The notes beneath the pieces were generated by a model. That model did no database searches. It was given only the letters and a program-made list of their open reading frames with translations, and was not told where the DNA came from. From NCBI GenBank assembly GCA_963691655.1, contig OY829329.1, forward strand, positions 19,916,708 through 19,980,707: 64,000 nucleotides of DNA, written 5' to 3'. How positions within the stretch are numbered: position 1 is the first letter of the stretch; each line of letters opens with the position of its first letter. The stretch is from Toxonevra muliebris. Taxonomy: Eukaryota; Arthropoda; Insecta; Diptera; Pallopteridae. The position numbers and the translations under genes were made by a program. Of this stretch, positions 10,930-22,689 are shown piece after piece.

Positions 10930-11801
10930 TTTTCTGTTTCGTAATAATTAAAAAAGATACTCATAATTTTATGTGATTAAGAATGATTAATTTTGTAATT
11001 TTACGCTATCAGAATTCGTCATTCATTTCAAAATCATTTCATTAACCAACGCTTAGTTAACGAGGTTTGTTTGTTACAAGTAAATTCTACTGTATTTACT
11101 TCCTTTTTAAATAACATTGCGGTGCATCACAAGTCACGCGAATTTCGTGTTCACGTTTGCAGCTTAGTGAATATGAACAAACGAACATGATTCGATAATA
11201 ATCGCATGCGTAAAAGGATATGCGCATTACATATATACAAATGCATGTTTAAGAATTTGTTTTATATATTTTTTTTACAACTTACAATTTAATTAATTCA
11301 TTTTTAATTGCTATAAATGTTTTCTAAATCCAATTGAACAAAAAAAAAAAAATAACATGGTGTTTAATATTTAAAAGATAATAATAGCCTTAAGTTGTTT
11401 ACTTAAAGAACACATAAGAAATTTATATAAAATTAAATTATGTGTGTTTGTATGTGCTTTAGGTTAGCCGGTTAATATTAAGAATTTTATAATTTTGTCT
11501 GGTTAATACAAAAAGTTACGTACGTTTCGGTAGATTAGTTCAAATTTCATTTGAAAACAAAAGCAAGTATAAATTGCAAAAATGAGTTGAGAAAATTTTT
11601 ATTTCTGGATTGTAATATTCCACACGCAATATTTCGTTTCTTCCGGCATGTTTTTTTATTTAACCAGTAATTTAAATTAAATTGATGCTTTCACTAACGG
11701 ACACTTGGAGGGAGCAGGAGGGGGTAGTTTGATAATAAAATTCTAATAAAAACAATTTTATACATTTTGTTCGTTGGTCATAAATCAAAACAAAATTCAA
11801 A
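10930..11801. other. No gene seen
   Basis: AT-rich sequence; nothing supported. Confidence 0.5.
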
Positions 11802-12139
11802 GAGGCTGAGCACACGGGTGCAAGCATGAATGCATGTCTGAATGAGAGGTAGAAAAATAGGTGGAAAAAAGAGATAAGAGAGATGCGCCGAAAATTCAAA
11901 AATAAAAATCGGCGCATTGATGAATGTTCCATGTTCATATTCTTCTGCTTTTGGCAGTTTCTCAAACAACGCATCTCTGCAGCACACATTTAAAGCACCT
12001 AATTGATATTTATTTTGTATTTTACGCGAACAAAAGAACCTATCTTCACGAGTACAAGAAAAATTGACGAAAGTATGTTAAAATTTCAATTCCACTCCTG
12101 CCTATGATATTTATGCTTGCACCCGTGTGAGCATCCTCG
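11802..12139. mobile_element. MITE family E, 338 bp, 17-bp perfect TIR core
   Basis: CACACGGGTGCAAGCAT at 11811-11827 is repeated as an exact reverse complement at 12113-12129, with imperfect extension outward on both sides (GAGGCTGAG / GAGGATGCT). A third copy of the terminus lies at 29966-29982 (16 of 17 identical). A related internal piece near 34090 shares GCAAGCATGAATGTTTCATGTTC-type sequence. The element has no convincing open frame. I could not identify a clear target duplication, so the superfamily is open. Confidence 0.7.
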
Positions 12140-12744
12140 AAAGAACCAAAAAATTTAAACACCCTTTCGGAAATGTCATGATCCGGTCACTGACTATGGC
12201 AAAATATTAGACACTTTTTTTTGATAAATTTTAACAATTTTTATCGTAAGATAAACATAGAATTTAATGTGATCGTAATTTAGATAGTTTCTTGAAAAAA
12301 AAACTAGTTTGCTAATTTTAATACGAAAACGTTTCGAAGGAAAAATTAACGTGAAAAATAATATCAAAATGAAGTTGATTAGCTTTACAAAGTAAATGCA
12401 ATTTAAATTGAGTTATAACTTTTCCACTTAGTTTCCACTTTGATTTAAATATTTTCGTATGTGTTGCAACTTTTTGCATCTCCATGATTTTTTAATTTAA
12501 TTTTTAAATGCAAAAATCAAATATTAACGTTTTTCTGTATAATTTAGATTTCATAACTAATTGCATCCTTGTAAATATAAAATTTACTGCCATGCATTCA
12601 CAATAATTCTCTATAATTTATTGCAGAATAAATACGAATTTACACAAACATCAAAATAAAGTAGTTGTAAATTGCAAATGAGAAACGACTGAGCATAAAT
12701 AGACCTAGAAATAGGGGAGAGGTGACTTTTATGGGATAACCTCA
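12140..12744. other. No gene seen
   Basis: AT-rich sequence; nothing supported. Confidence 0.5.
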
Positions 12745-12873
12745 TTTTTTTTTTTTTTTGTCAATTTCAAAAAATTATTAAAAATACTAAATGATAAAAA
12801 GATGTGTAAAAAACAAATTTCTTATATAGATAGAACCTGCCTCTGTCGATAGAGACACATTTTCTGTAAGAAA
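12745..12873 (+). repeat. Dispersed repeat C, copy 1
   Basis: About 125 bp is nearly identical to 15064-15190. Shared words include GTGTAAAAAACAAATTTCTTA, TAGATAGAACCT and CTCTGTCGATAGAGA, the last containing a short palindrome. Class unknown. Confidence 0.75.
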
Positions 12874-13059
12874 ATCAACATCTCGATTTTTTCCTACCAC
12901 GGGAAGTACATATTCTCCTGAGCGGGTTAATATACAGTATAAAACTTATTATATTTTATTGCTTGTACATAAGTACAACAGAAAGTATTAAAGTATTATA
13001 AAACTTTGAATATAAAAACATTCTAAAGAATAATAAAAAAGCTAACCAGCAACCGACTC

Positions 13060-13330
13060 TAAAGTTAAACCAAAATAATACCAAAACTCAGACCAAAAAT
13101 TTAACTATATCTTAAACCAAATATCAGACTAAAAATTAGATCTAAATTCTAGACAAAAGCAGATCAAAATTTTGGTAAAAAACAGTTCAAACTTAGATCA
13201 AAATTAAAAAAAAAAATCACCCCGATATTCACGATACGATATTCAGACCAGAACTTAGACCAAAAGCAAACCAAAATCTGACCGATATTTAGATCAAAAT
13301 TGAAACTATAATTCAGACCAAAACTGGAAT
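13060..13330. repeat. Degenerate minisatellite, ACCAAAACTTAG-like unit
   Basis: A short unit of about 12-24 bp around CAGACCAAAA(C/A)T / TTAGACCAAAA recurs many times with drift (for example at 13093, 13123, 13247, 13257 and 13315). The complementary motif, with GTCTAAGTTTTGGTTT, appears near 54540, so the unit is dispersed. Confidence 0.65.
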
Positions 13331-13339
13331 ACCACAGAT

Positions 13340-14010
13340 GTCGAACTTTACAAATTTTTCAGATAATACTTATATTTCTAATGTCCAACAACACTACCTA
13401 TTCCAAAGTTATTATCGAAAAAATCTTTTTATAACCTTATGTTATTTTCTAATAATTCTTAATGTAGGGTATTTTTTAACTTCCGTAAAATTGAAATTAA
13501 TATCTTATTTATTTGGCTTTACATCTGTGCAAATTTACATATAATATTATAATTGAATGTATACAAATACAAATAAGTGACGATTAAAATTATAATTTAT
13601 TCGTAAATTATTTTTACTAGTGCATTCATAGTGTAACTGAAGCCTTTCTGGTGCAGCAAAACAATTGCGCCATATAGCATTAGTAGCTGCATTATGTGAA
13701 CTTGAAAGCGTCCAAGTTGTTCGTATTTTTTTCTTTTTTTTTTTTTGCTAGAATATTATTGACATTGAGTTTAGTGTTTTAAAAGCCATACTTTTCTTTT
13801 TTTAAACCTTTACATACTTATTAATTAATATCAACAATAAAATGTTAAAATAGTTATTAAAAATTGCATAATTTATAGCAGTGATGGTTTTATATGTGGA
13901 AAAAATTGTTTTTACACATTTTGATTTGATGTTTTTTACGTGCCAAATACTTTTTCATTATTTGGACGATAATACTATACGATATGTAGTAGCTATCAGA
14001 AGGTAACACC
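13340..14010. other. No gene seen
   Basis: AT-rich sequence. The longest open frame (13338-13544, 68 codons) has no recognisable features. Confidence 0.5.
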
Positions 14011-14014
14011 TTAA

Positions 14015-14393
14015 CCCTTTTGGGACCATTAATTAATCAAAAACTTTTGCATCGATTTTAAAAAATTTATAATCATTTAAAAGAGAATTAATTATTATTA
14101 AAAACGTTTTGAATTTAATATTTAATTGAGGGCACTAAAAAATTCGAATTTTATCTATTTTTAATCGCTTACGATTTTGACAATATTTACTCAAATATGA
14201 TTTTCCATTATTTTTTTTTAATTTTTCGTTTACTTTCTTTGAAAATTAAATTTTACTATGGGTCACCGGTGACCCTAAGGTCCTCAATAGAAACTTTTTA
14301 AGTACTTTTTACAAGGAATTGCGCCTCAGAGAATGCGAATCCAGTTTCCAGTTTTACGCTATCTCTTCTGGTTTATTAAAGGTACCGAAAGGG
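14015..14393. mobile_element. piggyBac-like MITE, 379 bp, TTAA flanks
   Basis: The left end CCCTTTTGGGACC and the reverse complement of the right end CCCTTTCGGTACC match at 11 of 13 positions. Each is bordered by TTAA (14011-14014 and 14394-14397), the canonical piggyBac target site. CCC-type termini also fit that family. A perfect 16-bp palindrome GGGTCACCGGTGACCC lies inside at 14260-14275. No transposase is encoded. A lone end of the same type (TTCCGAAAGGGTTAA) appears at about 54338-54352. Confidence 0.75.
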
Positions 14394-14397
14394 TTAA

Positions 14398-15063
14398 TTT
14401 TACTCATTTATTTTATTTTTATACCACAAAAAATAAGTTACGAAAAAAGTAGAAAAAAAACTTTATAAAAAATAAAATATCATTACAAAGTTTTATTTCA
14501 ACTATAAGATTTTTTATACCTATTAAATTTTTTTAAAAATAAAATAATTGAATAAAAATTTACGTCAAAATAAATTTAAAGACAAACAAAATTTTTGGAT
14601 CGTAAATTTTACATCTTGACGTAAAAACGGTTGATGCTGCCATTACTGATTTGAAACTTACAGAGTAAAACATCTAAATAAATATTTGACATTTAACTGA
14701 CAATTATTTGCTATGGAAAACTTATACATTCATCGTTCATTAACGTCCCAACATTCTAGAATTCAATTGTGAAGGGTTTTCTTAAAGACCTTGGGTTTCT
14801 TATTCAAGGCTTAGGTTCGGAATATTTATTAGGCAAATCGGAAGAATACCATGGCACTGTCTTAACCTTCTCAGGATTTTCGTACAAATATGTGTACATG
14901 AATTTGAACATTTTTCCTGACTTCGATTTAAATGCCAACCAAACCAAATTTTGGAATTGTCTTTGTTGTTTTTTCCTCTATCGTTTGGAATTTATTTTGG
15001 TACAATCGAAGCATAACCGTCGAAACTATTATGACTTTTAACCTCACTTTTTCTTTGTGTTCT
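14398..15063. other. No gene seen
   Basis: AT-rich. A 90-codon open frame at 14769-15041 has no family resemblance that I can see and is probably chance. Confidence 0.45.
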
Positions 15064-15190
15064 TTTTTTTTGTCGTCAATTTCAAAAAATGATTAAAAAT
15101 ACTAAATACTAAGAAGATGTGTAAAAAACAAATTTCTTATGTAGATAGAACCTATCTCTGTCGATAGAGAAACACTTTGTGTAAGTCGGA
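15064..15190 (+). repeat. Dispersed repeat C, copy 2
   Basis: Near-identical partner of 12745-12873. It lies 24 bp before repeat B copy 2, so C and B may be parts of one larger composite here. Confidence 0.75.
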
Positions 15191-15214
15191 GTATTTTAAA
15201 GCTCCCTGAACGTG

Positions 15215-15425
15215 AAATTGTTGTTGCACCGAACACAAAGAGATAATCATTACTCACTCTCACAATGAGATATTTTATAAAACAGTATCATTACATACAA
15301 AATTACATATTAAACAAACGATTATATTTTAACAAAAATCATCTCTGCAACGAGCTGAACGTAACCACCTCGACCGAGCACGGGATAAAATGTTTTGAGT
15401 TCGTCGAACACCGAGCACCAATATA
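15215..15425 (+). repeat. Dispersed repeat B, copy 2
   Basis: Shares ordered words with 10305-10510, from GTGAAATTGTTGTTGCACCG to GTTCGTCGAACA. Class unknown. Confidence 0.7.
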
Positions 15426-15429
15426 ACGA

Positions 15430-17043
15430 GGCACTAACTGGGGTTAAGAACGTTGGGTCTTAGTCGAACTTCTCTACTACCCTCTTTTATAATAAACTGC
15501 ATTTTCATCGCTAAAGTTGGCTGCGCGTGCGTTCTCCACAGTTTTTGTTATTTTTATTGGTTTTTGCAAGCCGCAAACATAAATAAAAAACTTATTTTTA
15601 CAGGATACACAAAATTCAACCGTGCTGCCATATTTTTCTCTTCATCGTTTTGATTAACCTAATTGTTGTGAATATGAAGCATTAAATTTTAATCGCTGTT
15701 TTAGTTAATCCGGGTCTTAGAGATTGCAATTCTTTTGATCGAAATGTTTTTCAGTTCCGAATGCATATCGAATAGAGGTTCCATATTAAATATTATTTAT
15801 ATTAAATAATTTTTATATTTCTTATATTTTCTGTTAAGCGTTGCACGCTCGATTATTCATCGAACAAAAAAAAAACTTTAAACAATTTTGTTTTAATTGA
15901 TTTTATTAGATGACTTATTTGATTTCTTCAATAAAAATGAAATCATTTAAATGGCCACTTTTTTATTTGTTTTTCTTTTTTATTCGTTAACGACAGCTCT
16001 TGGTCGATGGTCAAATTTAATAATGTTGTTGCTAAATTTAAAAGTTCCAAAAATATAAAAAAATTTATTTGAATATGATCATGACAAAGCCGAGTGATAG
16101 TTAAAAATGGTTGTGATATATTTATAGTCAACTGTGTTTATTGTCTGCTTTCAAATTGAATTTCCTGAGACGCGTTGATGACACATTTGACATCAAGCTT
16201 TAATGAAAGTGCGTCATTAATTAAGAGATATAAAAAAGGGGCCCTAAATTGAATTGCGCTAAATTTTTAACTTAAACGGTAGGTATGTGTATGTGCAAAT
16301 AATTTTTTGGAATTATATTTCATTTTTTTTCCGCATTTGCTTATGTCAATATTTCTGTAATAATATGGTTAATGAAGAAACACTAAAATTTTAATCTAAG
16401 TTAGCTTTAGAACAAACAGTTGAAATGGAAAGTAATAGTGCGTTACTTCAGCTGCAATTAATGTGTAAAATAAGATAAAAAATTTTGTTTTTTTTTTATT
16501 TTTACTTTTATTTTATTTTTTGTTTTTAAACAAGTTTTATCAGTGCTTAGAATTTCATTAAATTTTTTGTTAAAAAACGTATACAAAACATACATACAGA
16601 CAGGTACATGTGTACAAGTGTAAATAAAACAGAATAGTATTTTTGTGTTTTCATTATGTTCGCAAAGTTAAAATTTTATTTATTTTCTTTCAAGATAAGT
16701 TTTATATGATGTAATTGTTTACGACAATTTAATATTTTTTATTGATACTCATATGTATTTATATATATATATGTATACACCTAAAAGAACACAAACATTT
16801 TTCTAACAAAATGCATGCAAGTCAGTTAATTTTATAAATTCTGCAAACTGGTTATTAATTTATTTCCTTATTTTTCCACAAAGTTTTACTTATTAATACT
16901 AATTTTAGTTGTTAATATATGCAAAAAATGTGTACTTTCCAACTTATGTAAGTCAGTTAATATAATCATATACAATTGATTGTTAGAAGTTCATGTTTCT
17001 GACTTTAAAACTTATATTAAAGTAATATGTATTTTCAATAAAA
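15430..17043. other. No gene seen
   Basis: AT-rich DNA with poly-T runs; I see no gene or bounded repeat. Confidence 0.5.
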
Positions 17044-17190
17044 TAGGGGAAAACAGGGCAAGTGGTGTTAATAGGAGTTTCTCTTTTTAGCTCAAATCTC
17101 TTTTGAGATTTGAGATCTAGCATATTGAGCCCGTTCTAACAAGTCTGATGCAATTTTAAAAGGCTTTGAACACCAACAGAAATCTCCGGG

Positions 17191-17247
17191 AAATTTGTTC
17201 ATTTTTCCTTCTTTTCCTATGGGAATGAGGGAAAAAGAAACAAATTT
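17191..17247. repeat. Hairpin repeat D, copy 1
   Basis: AAATTTGTT...TTTTTCC is followed by GGGAAAAAGAAACAAATTT, so the segment folds on itself. The same hairpin recurs at 33470-33526, and both are followed by ATTTCGGGAATATTTA. It is a dispersed palindromic repeat. Confidence 0.7.
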
Positions 17248-17937
17248 AATTTCGGGAATATTTAGAATGGAGCCGAATACATGTTACTTTACATGAAAAA
17301 CCCTTTATTTATTGTGTTTTTCTTTTTTGTGGCGGAGCAAGGTAGAAAAATATGTAGTAAGAAAGAGAGAAGATAGTTGCATATTCTGCATATTATTATC
17401 AAATAAAAAAATACAATTCTGCGGACATGTTTCATGTTCAAATTATTCCTATTTGATAGCTTTTCTTACAAATTTTTGCATCACATCAAAAGAAATTGTC
17501 GAAGTGAAATAAAATTCAGACTGAGAAACTAATAAAGTTTCACGAAGAATACACACATTTGTTCTGTTTATTGCACAAAAAACAATTATTTTTGGTTAAT
17601 TATCATATTTCCTTAAAATTTTTAATACTTTTCACGTTTGACATAAAAGAAGACTTTCAGGCTTAACAAAGACGTATTCAAGTACATACTGTATGTAGTG
17701 GAAGTTACTTCTTTGAGATATTTAGACGTTTTGTGATTTCCGTAGGAGGGTGATATCAGCATGGTTTTGAAATAGATCAGGGAGTTACATTTTGGTCCGC
17801 TTCAAAAAATAAAGCAATATTCGGAGGGATCTCGTGGCCACGACGAAATTAAAAATCCTAATTGATAATACGTAGCTAAGACGAGAACTCTGTCAGAATT
17901 AGTAATAGTGCTGAAAATTTTTAGGTAAAGGAAGTCG

Positions 17938-18690
17938 CTTGTCGCTGAGCCGTTCCTCAGCCAGGTTCAAAAATATATTTTTTCTCAAGTTACTTTCTTG
18001 ATCTATCCACTTTGGTTCCCTCTCGTGCTTAATGGGTTAAAGCAATGATGGCCAAACACATACTTAAATGCAAAATGATCTTGAAACTCTTTAAACAGAT
18101 TGTATACGAATACGTACATATACACATGCGCCAAATCAATTCTCAGGCGACGATACGTATGTAAGAATGCGATTGGCGTATTTGAATATGGTGTTCAGTA
18201 CGTAATTAGATAAAGAAAGCAAAAGCAACAGCATAACTTGTACCGATTTTAGAATGTTTAAAAGCCACTGCGTTTGCAAAACTACGTCTCCACAACCATG
18301 CCTTGGACTTCGCTGAAAAATGTGGTTGCAACATTCCAAGGAGCAGTTTCTTGATCAATTAAATCCTAAAAATTATTTTAAATTTTGTTGTTAAATTTTG
18401 AAGCAAGCTTGAAGTAGGCTGTCACCGGTTTTATTTCTGTACAAACTATTTGTTTTACTATTAGTGTTTTGAGAATCGCGTTGTGTGCAAAAATGGAATC
18501 CAACGTGTATGAACGTAAAGTAAAACATCTTCGGACAAATTATGAAAAAAAAATATATAAATTTATTTGTAGGTATACACAAAGAAATTCTGAGGATTTA
18601 TTGTTCAAGAACACAAAGATAGATAGATCAAGAAAGTAACTTGGAAAAAATATATTTTTGAACCTGGCTCAGGAACGGTTCAGCGACAAG
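17938..18690. mobile_element. Long-TIR element, 753 bp with ~68-bp arms
   Basis: The left arm (17938-18006) starts CTTGTCGCTGAGCCGTTCCT. The right arm (18623-18690) is its reverse complement with few differences, through CAGGTTCAAAAATATATTTT and AGTTACTTTCTTGATCTATC. The middle, about 615 bp, has no transposase frame. I saw no clean target duplication. It lies inside the larger TA-flanked element. Confidence 0.75.
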
Positions 18691-18964
18691 GTGCTATATA
18701 ATTAAAAAAAAACAATTTTTTAAAAATTTTTAAAGCTGAAAAATAAAAAAAATCGAAAATTTTTTTTTGTAAAAATGGATGTTTTAATGAAAAAAATATG
18801 AGCTGCATTTTTAATTTTTTGTTTCTATTTTAAAAATTTTGATGTCAATAAAAAAAATTATGACGTAGCAGAGCAAAACGGACCACTAAGTACACTTGAC
18901 CTGTCTCTGCTCATTTTTAGCTATTGAACAGTGTAATAGAACTGAAATGAGCCCCACTCTTCCC

Positions 18965-21120
18965 TACTTCTCATACATTCATATTAACGTGTCTATCACA
19001 CTATTGAATTAATTTGTTTTTTTTATTTTTTATAGTTTTTTCCCCCTTCTATTTACTTGGAATGCACGAGACTATTTTGAATAGAAATTAGTTTTATTTG
19101 TTTGAGATCGTGCCAATATAAATATTTACATGTAAATCACCTTGAGCTGCAAAAAATTTCAATTATTTATTGCAAAAATGTGTTATTTGAAATTTGGCCG
19201 ATTATTAATATGCTTATTTGAAAATTTTCTTTTATTATTTTAAGTTATTAATTGAATGATTTATTATACATTTCATGGATCAAGAATTTATAAAGTTTTG
19301 GAAAAAAATAAAATTGGATTAATATGTATGAAATTAATTAAAACGTCTATTAATTGCAAAAATGCAATGGTTGGGATTAAAACTCAGGGATTCCTATAAA
19401 TCTGTGTCACTTGAAAAAAGACTAAATATGCACTCAGTAATATTTTTACATTTTTGATGACTAAGAAATCAGAAATTGAGATATCCCAGTTGCCTCAAAA
19501 GAGCAATGATTTCATTACTCCAAAAGTAGCAATAAACGAGAAACATCCAACAAAGTTTTTGACTTTCACTAACACAATTTCATAATTTTATATAGACTAT
19601 TTTTAAAAATAATGTTAAGCAAAGACAGTCTGATTGAGTCGTTCAAATTCGTATATCCTACTCTTTTTTGCTTAGTTAACTCTTGTCTTTAGGGTTAATT
19701 ATGGTAGAAACTGTTCAATTTTGCTTAGTTTTTGTTGCATAGTGAGATATATTTTAACCCAACTCGAAAAGTTGAAATTGCTTATAGTAATACAGTTTAA
19801 TATTTACAGTTTAATATTTTACAGTTTCTCATTCAGTTGACAATGCTATAAACCAAAAAAATTCTGGGGTTTTATTTTCTTTAAAAGCGTTGGGATACTA
19901 TAATAATTACTGTCATATGATATCTACATGCACTAAAAATTAAAAAAAAAAAAAAAAAAAGAAACGTATAAAATTAAAAAACATATTTGTCAAAGAGATC
20001 AACTTTCATTAAAAAGCCATTGTCTAAAATGAAATTTGCTCCGTTTTATATTTGAAAATTACCTAACCATAAATAAAAATTACAAGTAATAAATTAGAAA
20101 TTTGTATTTAGAAAAAACGTTCAGAAAGCATATAATGCAACGATAAAAAATAAATTCAGATATCATACTTTTTTTTTATTTAGTTGCTTTTGTGTCTTAA
20201 CATTCTGTTGTTTGTTTTAACGATTGAAAAGCTTAATACCTTTTAATGCTAAAATAAATATAAAAATTTGATATTATTATTGTTTGAATTTCGTATAATA
20301 AAGTAATAAATTTTATTTTTTATTTTCTTTTCCGACATTTCAATTAAATCCTTTAACGTATGGAATTTTACAGTGAAAAACGTCATTTGTCTACATTGCA
20401 TACGCATACGTACCGCGACTTATAAGCCAAGTTAACACATTTCGTTTTGTGTGGTGTGTGCAGTGTGCAGAAATGCCATAATTGATCGCTTTTGTTTGCA
20501 AACAATTTCTATATATATACATAACAAATAGAAAAAATCTAGATATCAAATGAAATAATATTATTAATAATAATAAAAGAAAAGTTATGAAGGGCATTCA
20601 TTTCCTTTTTATTTCTATAATTTGCGTGTGCATTTTATCAAAAATCGTTTTTAAATCTTTGAAATGACACTTTTGATGAATTAATTCAGTAAGAAAATAA
20701 TTTAATTTAATTAATAAATGATATCTAAATGGGAAAAAGTCACAAGAAAACATTTATAAAAAAAATAATGATAATTGTAATGAACATCATCATTTATCAA
20801 TTTGAATTGTTATTTGCTAGTGGAGAAATATTGCAGCAGTTTATTTGTGTGAATTGTGAAGCAGAATTGTCAATGTGTATTATTATTATGTATATTCGTA
20901 TATTTAATTAGATTATTCATATTAATAATGTGTTAATTTGTTCTCTCTTATTAATTTTTATCATTTTTTAACAATCATTTTATGAATGAATTTGCAGTTT
21001 GAGCTACAAGGTTAAATTGAAGTAGAATATTAGTTTTTTTTTATACCGATACGAATGAGTCTATGATATGAAAAGAATCTATGAAAAAAATGCTCAAAGT
21101 TTATTGATCTTAAAAAATTA
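18965..21120. other. No gene seen
   Basis: Strongly AT-rich with homopolymer runs; no coding or element boundary could be supported. Confidence 0.5.
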
Positions 21121-21124
21121 AATT

Positions 21125-21615
21125 AAAGGTTCAATGGTATCAATACTTCTTATGTTTGATACAGATATTTTGTACTCGATACTTTTTGGTATCGAATACT
21201 TAAACCCTAGTATCGTATCAAATTAAAAAAAAATATTTAGATTCTTACCTTCATAAATTTAAAGTTTTAAAAATAATTTATCAAAGTCGTATTTGCAAGT
21301 GGCTATAAAATTAACTTTGTCTTCTTTGGTAGTATGCAAATGGGATTGCTGTTTCCACTTAAGGACAGTTTAGGCGATCGAGCATGCTCGAAGACGGATT
21401 TCGAAGACATGTACGATGAAAAAATAAACTTTTGGTTCACGCTGTAGAGATTGTTGTGAAACCGTCATAATTCGCTAGACGTCAAAGTAGCAACATTTTT
21501 AAATATTCTGATCCTATATCGATACTTTCGGTATAGAGTACTTTGACTTCGATATTTTTGAGTACCCGATATTTATCAGCCGATACTTTAAATGAGTACT
21601 ATATTGATACATTCT
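21125..21615. repeat. Cluster of TATCGATAC-like motifs (decayed element)
   Basis: Variants of GATACTTT, GGTATCGAATACT and TATCGATAC crowd into two groups, about 21130-21220 and 21510-21610, in both orientations. Such paired subterminal clusters are common in hAT-type elements, but I could not define the ends. Confidence 0.4.
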
Positions 21616-22200
21616 ATCGTGTCTCTAGCTGTAACTCAAGCAATAACAGTATTTTATCTTTATGGCCTGACACTTTGTTAGTTAGACCAATTGTAGCCTA
21701 TGCAACATTTGGGTGGCGGTCCAAAGTCTTGCATGGCTTCAATATCACTAAATTAAACAAGCTTCAAAGATTTGCCTGTCTCTCCAAAACAGGAGCTGTT
21801 CAACCTCTACCGTCGAAGTGTTTCTTTATTTTTTACTGCTACCAACGGCAGTCGGAGCCACTTCCCTTTTCCTGTTCCTGTTTTCCGATACTTCTCATTT
21901 TAGCATTCTTAACGAAATTTCTAATACTTTAATGTGTTCTGTACTGGATTTTATGAAAATGGATTGTGGTTCAAAAGCTGGCGTCGTTAGACTATTGAGC
22001 ATGCTCAACGCTATAATCTCAATCCCATTAGGTATTTGGCCCACTGTTTTTCGGGCCTAAATAGTCTTCAGTGGTTGTCTATCCATAACAAAGTTTTTTT
22101 TTTGGCTACCTGGCCATTGGGACATTGTAAGTAATGAAAGGAAAAGTTTATCGGTTTGTGGAAAAAGATTGGAACCTGGTTCTAGGCCTTAGCAGGGCCA
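21600..22200 (+). pseudogene. Decayed non-LTR retrotransposon (RT end + RNase H)
   Basis: Pieces in shifting frames of the + strand match the C-terminal part of the pol protein of RNase H-bearing non-LTR retrotransposons. VRPIVAYATFGW...KLNKLQRFACLSKTGA (about 21675-21800) matches the end of the reverse transcriptase domain, whose family form is VRPilTYga..W..KLn.lQRlacl.itGA. MKMDCGSKAGV (about 21953-21985) matches the first RNase H motif, normally YTDGSKMDCGtGaGV. WLPGHWDIVSNE (22103-22138) matches the last RNase H motif, normally WvPGHs.i.GNE. These three landmarks are in the right order but separated by frameshifts and stops, so the copy is dead. It is a different element from the one at 26.2 kb. 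Confidence 0.75.
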
Positions 22201-22264
22201 TAGATGCGGAGGGAAAGGGGAAGGAAGGAGATGTCGAAAAATAACGAAATACACGTAAATAACA

Positions 22265-22685
22265 ATGGGACTCGAGTAGAATTTTACTAGATTAAAAATA
22301 TTTGTAATCGAGCGTACTCGTTGCTCGAGTAATGCATTGGTTAAATTTAACAATCCTCTATAAAACGCATTAAGAATCTGACATTTGGCAGTACTTTAAT
22401 ATATCACCATTGCAAATTGTTGAAAATATGAAGGTTTTGACAATGCACTGCGCTGCTTAACGCTAGTTACATTTTGACAAATAGGAAGAAACTGGCAAAT
22501 TTGCGCTGATTACTTTTATCTAAGCATAACTTCAATAATAGTAATAATAAAATTACAAAAAACTATTTTTTTTATTTGTTTTCACTCGAGTAAATTTCTT
22601 CACTTAAGCTTAATCGCGATTCGAGAAATATTAATAAATACTCGAACTACTCAAGTAAAAAAAGTTTGCATGAGAACCATCATTA
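22265..22685. repeat. CTCGAGTA-rich element, probably hAT-like MITE
   Basis: ACTCGAGTAGA.TTTTACT, ACTCGTTGCTCGAGTAA and, on the other side, CACTCGAGTAAA, ACTCGAACTACTCAAGTAAA form two clusters in opposite orientation around about 250 bp of AT-rich DNA. The pattern resembles subterminal repeats of hAT-type elements. Ends are not defined. Confidence 0.45.
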
Positions 22686-22689
22686 CACG

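Larger units (their letters stand above)
17046..18964. mobile_element. Possible TA-flanked transposon, 1.9 kb, with nested insertion
   Basis: The left end, TA|GGGGAAAACAGGGCAAGTGG, faces a right end whose reverse complement is TA|GGGAAGAGTGGGGCTCATTT. The match is imperfect but clear in the GGG..A..GGGGC pattern, and both sides have TA. From memory, similar ends (GGGGAAAGTGGGGCAA) are frequent in insect Tc1/mariner-type elements. Inside is the 753-bp inverted-repeat element at 17938-18690. No open frame of transposase size exists. Confidence 0.4.

Noticed and set aside
14769..15041. A 90-codon + strand frame
   Set aside because: No recognisable motif, no splice context, AT-driven residues (Phe, Leu, Tyr, Asn); chance is more likely.
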